Under the pieces are notes generated by a model. The model ran no database searches, had not been told where the DNA came from, and was given only the letters and a program-made list of their open reading frames with translations. A stretch of DNA of 64,000 nt from an uncultured Neomegalonema sp. (GTDB taxonomy: Bacteria; Pseudomonadota; Alphaproteobacteria; Rhodobacterales; Rhodobacteraceae), in NCBI GenBank assembly GCA_938008165.1, contig CALLLP010000025.1, positions 1 through 64,000 on the forward strand, given 5' to 3'. Position numbers and translations under genes: made by a program. This document shows, piece by piece, positions 16,877 to 25,490 of the stretch (positions are counted from its first letter, which is position 1; every line of letters begins with the position of its first letter).

Positions 16877-19800
16877 TCAACCACGCACAGACGGCAGATC
16901 GAGCGAGCCATCCGCCATCATCCCCGCCAGCGCCTCGTCCAATGCCTTTGCATCCAGTGTCTCGGCCCGGTTTGCGTCGATCCAGACCAGATGGGCGGTG
17001 ACTTCTCGATCCGGAAATATATCCGTGAGGGCAGCGCGGTAGAGCGCGAGTTGCCGTCGATAGGGCAGGGGGACGGGTTGCGCGGGCCTGCCGCTCTTGA
17101 AATCGATCACATGCACCTTTTCCGTCCCGATCACCAGCCGGTCGATCGTGCCGAGAATCGGGCGGCCCTCCAGCGCCGATACCGGCCCCTGTATCGGCAC
17201 TTCGGCCATCGAGCCGGGACCGAACATCCAAGCAAGATCGGGATTGTCCAGTATGGCCAGTGCCGGGGCGATGAGGGCGGGGTCCTGCGCCGCGATCATC
17301 GTCCGTGCCAGAGCATCGCGCTCCTGCGGTGGCGCTTCGGCCAATCGCTCCAGCAGTAGATGCAGCACCGTTCCGCGCTCGGCGGAGGAGAGGGGTGGCT
17401 CCGAATCCTCGCTGTCGCTGGGCTGGGGCATCGGTGCGAATGGCTCCGCCGCCCCATCCCCCACCCGCGAGGGAGCGAGGGGCACCGGGGCGCTTTCCTC
17501 GACGGGCAGAGGGTGCAGAAACGCCGCATCCAAAGGCAGGGGAGAGAGCATATCCTCGCCCGGCCCGTCATCTTCGGGTTTTTCGTCACCGCCGGTCTGG
17601 TAGATTTGGGCGATAACCGGCTGTTCCTGCGCATCGGTCAGCGGGGTCGGCCCGGCTTGCGCGCCCTCGCCAAAGGCATCGCGGACCAGCGCGGCCCAGC
17701 TTTCAGGCTTGAGATCGTGTTCCTTTTCGGGCTTGGCCCCATGCCAGCCGCAGAGGATCAGGTGATCGCGCGCCCGCGTCATCCCCACATACAATAGCCG
17801 CCGGTATTCCTCCAGATCGCGCGCCCGCTTGGCCTCGCGAATCTGTTTGACCTGCTTGGGCGTGTTGGAGCTGTTCGGTGCCCAGACGGGTGCGCCCTTG
17901 ATGGCATAGACCCGCTCGTCAGTGCCCGTGCGTGGCAGGCCGCAGATATCGGGCATGAAGACGATATTGGCTTCCAATCCCTTCGAGCCATGCACCGTCA
18001 TCACGCGGATTTCGTCGCGCCCCTGCTCCATCTCGCGCTTGATTTCGACGGTGGATTCCTCGATCCGCGCGACAAAGCCCTGAAGGGTCGGGATGCCGCG
18101 TGTTTCGAAATCGAGTGCCTGCGCCAGCAATTCGTCGATGGGATCGGCGGCCTGTGCGCCCAGCCGGTCGAGCAAGCGTCCGCGCCCGCCGTGATGGGTC
18201 AGCACCCGTTCGAGAAAATCATAGGGACGTAGGAAATCCGCGCGATCCTGCATATCGTCGAGCATGGCATAGGCCGCCGCATAGATCGGATCGTCCCGGC
18301 GCTCATGCAAGGCGCGCCACAACCGCCCCTTGCGCCCATGGGCCAGCGTGAACAGTGCCTCCTCTGACAATCCGCCCAAGGGGGAGCGCAGGATCGTGGC
18401 CAGCGTCAGGTCGTCATCGGGTAACAAGACGAACCGCGTGATCGCCAGCAGGTCGCGCACCGCAAGCTGGGTGTTGAGCATCATCCGGTCCTTGCCCGCC
18501 ACCGGCAGGCCACGCGCTTTGAGCAGGCGGATCAAGGCTTCGGCAAAGCTGCTGCGGGTGCGGACCAGAACGAGGATATCGCCTGCCCGGATGCGCCGCC
18601 CCCGGATGCGTGCGTCGCTCTTTGGGTCAAGCCATTCGGCCATCCGGTCCACCATCCCGCGGGCGAGGCGCAGTTCGGGGGCTTCTTGCGAGGGCGTATC
18701 GACCGGCTTCCACCAATCCGGTGGCGCTTCCTGTTCCCGCCGCCCGATCGGGGGCCAGAATTCGACGCGCCCCGGTGCGGTCTTGCGGAAAGGCAGATGC
18801 TCAGGGGATGTGTTCAGCGCATTGAGGCCCTGAGCGGCGTGGGGCTGTGCGAAGACCTTATCCACCGTCTCCAGAATCGCGGGGGCGGAGCGGAAGGAAT
18901 GCAGGAGTTGTGGCTCGCGCAGCGTTTTCCCTGTTCCGGCCACCAATTCGCGAAACCGTTCGCGCACCCGATCGAGTTCAGCGGGTTGCGCGCCCTGAAA
19001 ACTGAAGATCGATTGCTTTTCATCGCCCACGACGAACAGCGTGCGCTGCACGTCTCGCGCCCCGCTCCCGGCGAAGAATTCCTCGGCGATGGCGGAAATC
19101 ACCTCCCATTGCTCCGGCGAGGTGTCCTGCGCCTCGTCGACGAGGATATGATCGACCCCGCCATCGAGCTTGTAGCGCACCCAAGCGCTTGCATCGCGGT
19201 CATTGAGCAGCGCTCCGGCCCGCCGGATCAGGTCGTCGAAATCCAGTCCTTCCGTCGCCCTTTTCAGGATATCCACTTCCTCAAGGATCGCTTTGGCGAA
19301 GACGATCATATGCGCCGAATGATCGGCGGCGGCGATGGACAAGAGGCGCGCTTGCAGAACGGTCAGGCGATCCTGAAACCGGGCGATGGTGTCGTCGAGA
19401 CCGGGGGTCGCTTCCAGTGCGCCTTTCGTGGGGTATCCACGCCCGATCTTGCGCGGTTCATCGGAATCCTTCTTGAGAACGGCAATCGCGAGCGCCTGTT
19501 TCCAGTCGCGCATCATATCGCTTTGCAGCAGGGGTTGCATCTTCGTCGCCAGACCCTGCTCGTTCGTGCCGCCCTGCCGAAACGCGGCCGCCAGCGCTTT
19601 TACATCGCCTACGGGCGTTTCGGAGAAGAACTCCGCCAATGCGCCTCCTTCGCTGTCGCCCGGCTCGATGCCCAGCGCGGCCTGCATTCCGGCGATCAAT
19701 TCGGGCGTATCCGCCGCGAAGGCCGTGCGCTTTCTGACGATTTCGGGGACGAGTTGGCGAATGCCGAATTCCTGTCCCTCATGGATGACCCGGTCGATGG

Positions 19801-20347
19801 CTTCGGCCAGCGCCGGATCGTCCGAACCGCGCTCCAGTACCTTGTCGAGCGCTTCGCCATGCAAATCGGCGGCCTCGGCATCGTCGATTTGCGAGAAATG
19901 CGGGGACAGGCCCGCCTCCAGCGGGAACCGGCGCAACAGGCTTTCGCAAAATGCGTGGATGGTCTGAATTTTCAGGCCGCCCGGCGTCTCCAATGCCTGC
20001 GCGAACAGCCTGCGCGCGGCGTTCAGGTCGGTCGTGTTATCCGCGCCATCCGCGCCCAGGGCGACGAGTTTGCCGCGCAGGGCGTCATCTTCCATCAAGG
20101 CCCATTCGCCAAGCTGATCGAACAGCTTGTTCTGCATATTTGCCGCCGCCGCCTTCGTGAAGGTCAGGCACAGGATGCGCGAGGGGTCGGGCGCGGCCCC
20201 GTCATGGCCCAGTAACAGCCGTGCCACCCGGTCGATGAGCACCTTTGTCTTTCCCGATCCGGCATTGGCCGTCACCCAAGCGGAGGCTTTCGGGTCGGAG
20301 GCTTTGGCCTGCGGGATACCCGGATCGGTATCGGCTTCGAGGCTCAT
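16877..20347 (-). CDS. addA: Double-strand break repair helicase-nuclease AddA
   Basis: 1156 residues. UvrD-like helicase with Walker A 'TANAGSGKTKVL' near residues 26-37 and Walker B 'VDEAQDTSPEQW' near 402. The C-terminal RecB-type nuclease domain keeps 'VIDFKSG' at about 1080-1086 and 'YRRQLALYR'. With AddB it resects double-strand ends for RecA loading, the counterpart of RecBCD. ATG 20347 overlaps the addB stop (ATGA). An upstream in-frame start at 20362 would lie inside addB and adds only five residues. Confidence 0.96.
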   Translation of the reverse strand: MSLEADTDPGIPQAKASDPKASAWVTANAGSGKTKVLIDRVARLLLGHDGAAPDPSRILCLTFTKAAAANMQNKLFDQLGEWALMEDDALRGKLVALGADGADNTTDLNAARRLFAQALETPGGLKIQTIHAFCESLLRRFPLEAGLSPHFSQIDDAEAADLHGEALDKVLERGSDDPALAEAIDRVIHEGQEFGIRQLVPEIVRKRTAFAADTPELIAGMQAALGIEPGDSEGGALAEFFSETPVGDVKALAAAFRQGGTNEQGLATKMQPLLQSDMMRDWKQALAIAVLKKDSDEPRKIGRGYPTKGALEATPGLDDTIARFQDRLTVLQARLLSIAAADHSAHMIVFAKAILEEVDILKRATEGLDFDDLIRRAGALLNDRDASAWVRYKLDGGVDHILVDEAQDTSPEQWEVISAIAEEFFAGSGARDVQRTLFVVGDEKQSIFSFQGAQPAELDRVRERFRELVAGTGKTLREPQLLHSFRSAPAILETVDKVFAQPHAAQGLNALNTSPEHLPFRKTAPGRVEFWPPIGRREQEAPPDWWKPVDTPSQEAPELRLARGMVDRMAEWLDPKSDARIRGRRIRAGDILVLVRTRSSFAEALIRLLKARGLPVAGKDRMMLNTQLAVRDLLAITRFVLLPDDDLTLATILRSPLGGLSEEALFTLAHGRKGRLWRALHERRDDPIYAAAYAMLDDMQDRADFLRPYDFLERVLTHHGGRGRLLDRLGAQAADPIDELLAQALDFETRGIPTLQGFVARIEESTVEIKREMEQGRDEIRVMTVHGSKGLEANIVFMPDICGLPRTGTDERVYAIKGAPVWAPNSSNTPKQVKQIREAKRARDLEEYRRLLYVGMTRARDHLILCGWHGAKPEKEHDLKPESWAALVRDAFGEGAQAGPTPLTDAQEQPVIAQIYQTGGDEKPEDDGPGEDMLSPLPLDAAFLHPLPVEESAPVPLAPSRVGDGAAEPFAPMPQPSDSEDSEPPLSSAERGTVLHLLLERLAEAPPQERDALARTMIAAQDPALIAPALAILDNPDLAWMFGPGSMAEVPIQGPVSALEGRPILGTIDRLVIGTEKVHVIDFKSGRPAQPVPLPYRRQLALYRAALTDIFPDREVTAHLVWIDANRAETLDAKALDEALAGMMADGSLDLPSVRG

Positions 20348-23300
20348 CGCTGTTCCTCCCATTCGCCGACGCGGGCAAGATGATCGTAATCCCCCTCCCA
20401 GATCACGGTTTGGGGCATGGCTTGGGACACGTATTTCTGTTCTTCCATGCCATAGGCGGCGAGCAGATGCGTCAGGCGGGGCAGGGCCTTTTCCACCAGC
20501 GTTTCCGGCTCCTCGATCGATACCTCCTCGCCCGCCTTCGACCCGCCGAGCAGCTTGATATATTCCAGCCCGCCCACGGCCCGTCCGGGCACGTCAAAGG
20601 CTCCGGCGGCAACCATGGCGCCCTGTAGGGGCAATTGCTGGGCATAGCCGACCTGTACCTGATCGTTGCTTGGCCCGCTTGCGCCCTTGTAATCGTAGAC
20701 GGTGTAGGTCGCATCCGCCGTCAGGTCGATCCTGTCGACTCGGGCGCGCAATTCAAAGGGGCCGAATCCCGGCACGTCGAAGGTGATGGTCCCTTTCGCC
20801 TCCAGCAGAACCGGGGTTTGCAGCCCCTCGCGCCGTGCCGTCTCGCGCTCTACGAACCAAGGCCCGACCCGGTCGGCGCGGGCGCGGTAGAAGGCACAGT
20901 AACTCGGCCAGCCCGCAATGCGATCCAGCTCGTCGCCGGTGATTGCCTCGAACAGTGCGAGAGGATCGCCCACCGGCCATACATGCTTCGTTTCGCGCAC
21001 AAAGCGCTCGACAATGCCGTGCATGATTTCGCCGCGCGTGCGCGCATCGGGTTCGGGCACCAGCGATTCCACCGGATACAGGCGCAGCACATGGCGGGCA
21101 TAGATGGCGTAGGGGTCGCGGATCAGGGTTTCGATCTCCGTAACCGACAGGCGCCGGGGCCGCGCGGTGACGGGGGGCGCGGCGCGGGGGCGGTCGCAGG
21201 GGCGGGCCTGCCCCTCCGGCTGTCCAAGGCCCAGCGCCATCTGGTAATAGCGCGTTCCTGCCGCTTTCATCCTCGCCAGCACATCCGGCGCGTATCCCTT
21301 GCCCGGTGCGGTCCCCAGCAAGGTTACGATCCGTTGCAACCAGCGTGATGGCACCGTGGGCGCGCCATCGGCTTTGCGCGCTCGGGTCAGGATCACGTCA
21401 TCCGCCGAGAACGCCTGCTGAAAGTCATGCGCTGCGAGGCCCAGCCGCCGCTCCAGTGAGGGCAAACCAAAGGATTGGCGCATCGCGCGGCTCATCCAGG
21501 GGTCGGGATCGGGCAGGCGGGGCCAGCTATCTTCGTTCAGCCCACCGAGGATCATCCGATCCGCCCGTTGGGTCCGCGCCTCCAAGGTGCCATAGATCGC
21601 AACGCGGGGGTGCTGGCCATAGGGAGCGCGGGCGCTTTTTGCCGCCATCAACCCGCCGAACAGCATCGGCACCGCCCCCGAATCCACCGGCCCCAGCGCA
21701 TCGGCATGGGCGGCGAGATCCTCCATAAAGGCGAGCGCCGCCTCGCCATTGGCTTGTGCCCAGAGGGCTTCGGTCCCATCCTTCGTTTGCGCCATCGCTT
21801 CGGCGGCCTCGCGCAGCATCGCGATGGCCGCCGCAAAGTCGATCTGCTGGCCACGCAGGGCATGGAAGGGCTGGAGCACCATGCGCAACCGGGCCAGCCA
21901 ATCGAGGGTGTCCTGCGCCTCATGGGCGGTCATCACCGCTTCGATGGCGTCGAGATCGGCCCCGGTCGGCTGATGATCGCGCCCATCGGCGCGCAGGGCG
22001 AGCATCTCGATCCGCCGCACATGGCGCAGGTGTTCCGCCGCGCCATGGCCCAGCTTGCAAAGCGGGTTCTTGAGCAGCGCCAAGAACCGCACCGGGTCGC
22101 CCGCCATCCCCTGTTCGCCGCAGAACACCTCATCGGCGAGCAGCGACAAGAACAGCCCCGGCGGGGTCAGGCCAAGCGGCACCCCGCCCGAATCATCCGC
22201 CCGAATGCCCCAGCGTTGCAAGGTGGCGGAAACCCGCCGCCCCAGATTTCGATCGGTGGTGACGAGGGCGACGGTCCGGTCCGGCGTGGCGAGCGTCTCG
22301 CGGATGGCGACGGCGATGGCAAGCGCCTCCTCCTGTGCCGTTTCCGTCTCGATCAGGGCCACGCCGTCAAGGGCGGCGGGGGCCTCCTGTGCGATGCGCT
22401 CGCGCTCCTGCCGCCATGTATCCGTGACCGGGGCGGGGCGCATGGCAACGCTGAGAAACCGCGCCCGGCGCCCCGCCTCGCCCGCCCAGTCGGGAATGTC
22501 ATCGCGGGCCATCGCCCCCTCGCTGCCCCCCAACCGCTGGATCAGGCGCGACAGGCCCGCTTGCGGGTGATCCGGCTCGCCTTTGGTCTCGATGCCGTCG
22601 CGCAGGTCGCGGAAGGTCTTGAAATCCTGATGCCGGTCGACGCCGGGCAGGATCACGGCCCCTTGGGGCAGGTTTGCGACTGCGACCATCAACTCGGCGC
22701 TGATGCCCTTGCTGCCCGTCGATCCGGCGACGATAACCGGGTCGCTGGGCGGATTTTCGGCCCAAAGTGTGACCTGTCGTTCGATCACTGCCACCCGCCG
22801 GGCCACGGGGTCCATTTCCCCTTTTTCTGCCAGATGGGCAGGCCATGCCACGCGCAGGATATCGAGAAACGCCAATGTTTTCGACCAATGCTCCGCATGG
22901 TCTTCCGGGGTCAGGTGCTCCAATGCGTCCAGCGATAGCCGCTCCTCGTGAATCTGGTCCAGCAATTGCGCCAGATCGCCCGCCAGCGCGACCGCCGTGG
23001 CCTCCTGTGCCAGATGTGGGGCGGTCTGCGCCATGCCGCGCACCAGCCGCGTCAGAGTCAGCAGGCGTTCGGTTGGGTGAATCGCCGGGGGCAGGCCCGC
23101 TCCGGCCCCCTCCGGCGAATCGATATCGCCCAACGTCAGCACGCGCGGGGCAAGGATCGGCTTCCCTCCGGCAGCCGCGACCAGCGCCTCGGCGATCGTG
23201 CGCGCCCCGCGCCGGGTCGGCGCATAGATCGTCGTTCGGGCCAATGCGAGCGGATCGGCAGGGTCCAGCCGCGCGATAAGCCCTTGCGCAAAGGCGGCCC

Positions 23301-23361
23301 CGAATGCCGTGCCCATCGGAATATTGAAGACGCGCGGCCCGTCCTGCGGCTCAAATATCAT
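20344..23361 (-). CDS. addB: Double-strand break repair protein AddB
   Basis: 1005 residues. The N-terminal helicase-like part has no intact Walker A (the equivalent place reads 'FNIPMGTAFGAAFAQGL'), as in alphaproteobacterial AddB. The C-terminal nuclease domain has 'YTVYDYKGASGPSNDQ' and 'QLPLQ', with DYK as the catalytic core, near residue 887. I see no four-cysteine iron-sulfur arrangement around the nuclease. ATG 23361 overlaps the murU stop (ATGA); the open frame extends upstream to 23685 but that part is antisense-frame noise over murU. Confidence 0.94.
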   Translation of the reverse strand: MIFEPQDGPRVFNIPMGTAFGAAFAQGLIARLDPADPLALARTTIYAPTRRGARTIAEALVAAAGGKPILAPRVLTLGDIDSPEGAGAGLPPAIHPTERLLTLTRLVRGMAQTAPHLAQEATAVALAGDLAQLLDQIHEERLSLDALEHLTPEDHAEHWSKTLAFLDILRVAWPAHLAEKGEMDPVARRVAVIERQVTLWAENPPSDPVIVAGSTGSKGISAELMVAVANLPQGAVILPGVDRHQDFKTFRDLRDGIETKGEPDHPQAGLSRLIQRLGGSEGAMARDDIPDWAGEAGRRARFLSVAMRPAPVTDTWRQERERIAQEAPAALDGVALIETETAQEEALAIAVAIRETLATPDRTVALVTTDRNLGRRVSATLQRWGIRADDSGGVPLGLTPPGLFLSLLADEVFCGEQGMAGDPVRFLALLKNPLCKLGHGAAEHLRHVRRIEMLALRADGRDHQPTGADLDAIEAVMTAHEAQDTLDWLARLRMVLQPFHALRGQQIDFAAAIAMLREAAEAMAQTKDGTEALWAQANGEAALAFMEDLAAHADALGPVDSGAVPMLFGGLMAAKSARAPYGQHPRVAIYGTLEARTQRADRMILGGLNEDSWPRLPDPDPWMSRAMRQSFGLPSLERRLGLAAHDFQQAFSADDVILTRARKADGAPTVPSRWLQRIVTLLGTAPGKGYAPDVLARMKAAGTRYYQMALGLGQPEGQARPCDRPRAAPPVTARPRRLSVTEIETLIRDPYAIYARHVLRLYPVESLVPEPDARTRGEIMHGIVERFVRETKHVWPVGDPLALFEAITGDELDRIAGWPSYCAFYRARADRVGPWFVERETARREGLQTPVLLEAKGTITFDVPGFGPFELRARVDRIDLTADATYTVYDYKGASGPSNDQVQVGYAQQLPLQGAMVAAGAFDVPGRAVGGLEYIKLLGGSKAGEEVSIEEPETLVEKALPRLTHLLAAYGMEEQKYVSQAMPQTVIWEGDYDHLARVGEWEEQR

Positions 23362-24047
23362 GCCAGCGCCTCCTCGGCCTCGGTGACCCCTTCGGGCGTG
23401 CCGACATCGCACCACATCCCCGGATGGATGATGCCACAGGCCCGCCCCGCCGCGATGGCACGGTCCCAGACGAGGTTCAGCGAGAACGGTCCCTCCGGCA
23501 CATCGCGGAACAGGGCAGGCGACAGGATCTGTGCGCCGGTAAAGACGAAGGGAGCGCGCGGTGCCGCGCCGCGCCGGATCAACCGCGCTTCGGCGTCGAG
23601 CGAAAAATCCCCTGCCCGGCCATAGCCGACCGCCCGCTCGATGGGCACCAGCAGCAACAGTGCCTCCATCGCCGCCGCGTCCCACGCCTCGGTCAGTGGC
23701 GCAAAGGCCCGCTCGCCGATCCAGATATTATCGCTGTTCACCACCATGAACGGCCCATCGCCCAGCATTGGCAGGGCCTTGGCCACGCCACCGCCGGTCT
23801 CCAGCAGCAGACCCGTTTCATCTGAGAATGCGATGCGCGGTGCGGGGCGCATGGCCAGATGGTCGCGCAGTATTTCGGGCCGGTAATGTAAATTGACGAC
23901 CGCCTCCCCGATGCCGGTTTCCTGCACCCGGTCGAGCGTGCGGTCGATCAGGGTGCGCCCCAGAACGGGCACCATCGGTTTTGGGCGATCCGCCGTCAGA
24001 TGACGCATCCGCGTGCCCATTCCCGCCGCGAGGACCATCGCCTTCAT
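23358..24047 (-). CDS. murU: N-acetylmuramate-1-phosphate uridylyltransferase-like nucleotidyltransferase
   Basis: 229 residues with the pyrophosphorylase signature 'VLAAGMGTRMRHLTADRPKPM' at the N-terminus and 'FMVVNSDNIW' for the metal-binding aspartate. Its position directly after an AmgK-type kinase domain points to MurU, which turns MurNAc-1-phosphate into UDP-MurNAc and so recycles cell-wall sugar without de novo MurA synthesis. It is coupled by ATGA overlaps on both sides, to tsaE-amgK and addB. A general sugar-phosphate nucleotidyltransferase is the fallback reading. Confidence 0.88.
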   Translation of the reverse strand: MKAMVLAAGMGTRMRHLTADRPKPMVPVLGRTLIDRTLDRVQETGIGEAVVNLHYRPEILRDHLAMRPAPRIAFSDETGLLLETGGGVAKALPMLGDGPFMVVNSDNIWIGERAFAPLTEAWDAAAMEALLLLVPIERAVGYGRAGDFSLDAEARLIRRGAAPRAPFVFTGAQILSPALFRDVPEGPFSLNLVWDRAIAAGRACGIIHPGMWCDVGTPEGVTEAEEALA

Positions 24048-25489
24048 TGGCGATACTCCGCCGCGATCCGGGCCAGAACGGCCTCGGTGGGGGCGGGCAC
24101 GTGGCGCTCGATGAAATCGCGCATGCGCCGCGTATGTTCCCCGCCCAGATCGCGCATCAGATGCGCCCATACCCGCGGGATGAGCGACAGGTAACGTGGC
24201 TTGCCATCGCGCACACATAGGCGGGCAAAAATGCCGACGATCTTGGCGTTTCGCTGTGCTCCGAGCAGGTCATAATCGTGCCGGAAGGCCCCGTCATCGA
24301 GATCGGGGCGCCGGTCCAGAAACCGCGCGATCATCCGCTCCGCCGTGTCGCCGCTCACATCGCGCCGCGCATCCTCCAGCAAAGATACCAGATCATAGGC
24401 CGGATGCCCAATCAACGCGTCCTGATAATCCAGCAATCCGACCCGCGCATCGCCGCCGCGCTCCGGCAACCACAGCAGGTTTTCGGCATGATAATCGCGC
24501 AGCACCAGCGCCGAGCGATCCGCCGCGACCCCCGCCAGTTCTTCGCGCAGGCACCCCGCCCAATCCGCGCGCATATCGTCGGAAACGCCGACCCCCGCCG
24601 CCGGGCACCACCAATCCGTCAAAAGCATCGCTTCACGCTCCAGCACCGCCATGTCATAGGGCGGCACCGCGTCGGTTTCCTGTGCGCCGAGGGCATGCAG
24701 CAGGTCCACCGCCGCCGCATAGAGCATGTCCTCGCGATCCGCATCGCCATTGCAGAGCCGCGCAAAGAGAGCGTCGCCAAGGTTTTCCAGAAGCAAGAAC
24801 CCGTTTGCCTGATCTGCTGCGAGAATGGCAGGGGCGCTCAGGTCGCGGGCGCGTAACAGGGCCGTCACGGCCATGAAAGGGCGCACATCCTCGCCTTGGG
24901 CATAGGGCGCATCCATCGCGATATGCGGACCCGCGTGAAAGTAGCGCCGATTCGAGGCATCGCCGGGAACGGGCGTGGCGTCGGGAAAGCCTGTATCGTG
25001 GAGAAAGTCGCTCAACTGCGTTTCCCGCGATGCCGTCAAGGCGGCGATCAGGGCCGCTCCGCGCGCATCCGTGGCCGACAGCGCCGCTTTGCGTCCCTCG
25101 CCATCCTGAACCAGCGCAATATGCAATGCGTCTCCCGGCATCAGATGCGCCATTCGGTCAGGCCATTCGACAAGGGTGATCGCCGTGCCAAAGGCGTCGA
25201 TCAAGCCGGTTTCTTCCAGCTCGTCGGGACCGGACAGGCGGTAGAGATCGGCATGGACGATCTGTGCACCGGGCGCGTCATACTCTGCCGTGATGGTGAA
25301 AGTGGGGCTGGGCACTGGCTCGTCCGAACCGAGCGCCGCTTGGATGACCGCCCGCGCCAGCGTCGATTTTCCGGCCCCCAGATCGCCCTGCAACAACACG
25401 GTATCGCCCGGTTGCAACAGCGAGGACAGGCGCATTCCCAAGGCCATGCTTGCCCGTGGATCGGGCAGGGAAATCGATCCGGTCGGCAT
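24044..25489 (-). CDS. TsaE-AmgK fusion: tRNA t6A ATPase and anomeric MurNAc/GlcNAc kinase
   Basis: 481 residues in two parts. Residues about 1-150 are TsaE, the ATPase that drives the t6A37 tRNA modification complex, with P-loop 'GDLGAGKST' (35-43), 'SPTFTI' and 'HADLYRLSG'. Residues about 155-481 are an aminoglycoside-phosphotransferase-like kinase with catalytic loop 'VLRDYHAENLLW' (near 325-336) and 'GLLDYQDALIGHPAYDL', matching AmgK, which phosphorylates MurNAc at C1 and feeds MurU downstream. ATG 25489 begins one base after the stop of the sensor gene. Confidence 0.88.
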   Translation of the reverse strand: MPTGSISLPDPRASMALGMRLSSLLQPGDTVLLQGDLGAGKSTLARAVIQAALGSDEPVPSPTFTITAEYDAPGAQIVHADLYRLSGPDELEETGLIDAFGTAITLVEWPDRMAHLMPGDALHIALVQDGEGRKAALSATDARGAALIAALTASRETQLSDFLHDTGFPDATPVPGDASNRRYFHAGPHIAMDAPYAQGEDVRPFMAVTALLRARDLSAPAILAADQANGFLLLENLGDALFARLCNGDADREDMLYAAAVDLLHALGAQETDAVPPYDMAVLEREAMLLTDWWCPAAGVGVSDDMRADWAGCLREELAGVAADRSALVLRDYHAENLLWLPERGGDARVGLLDYQDALIGHPAYDLVSLLEDARRDVSGDTAERMIARFLDRRPDLDDGAFRHDYDLLGAQRNAKIVGIFARLCVRDGKPRYLSLIPRVWAHLMRDLGGEHTRRMRDFIERHVPAPTEAVLARIAAEYRQ

Positions 25490-25490
25490 G

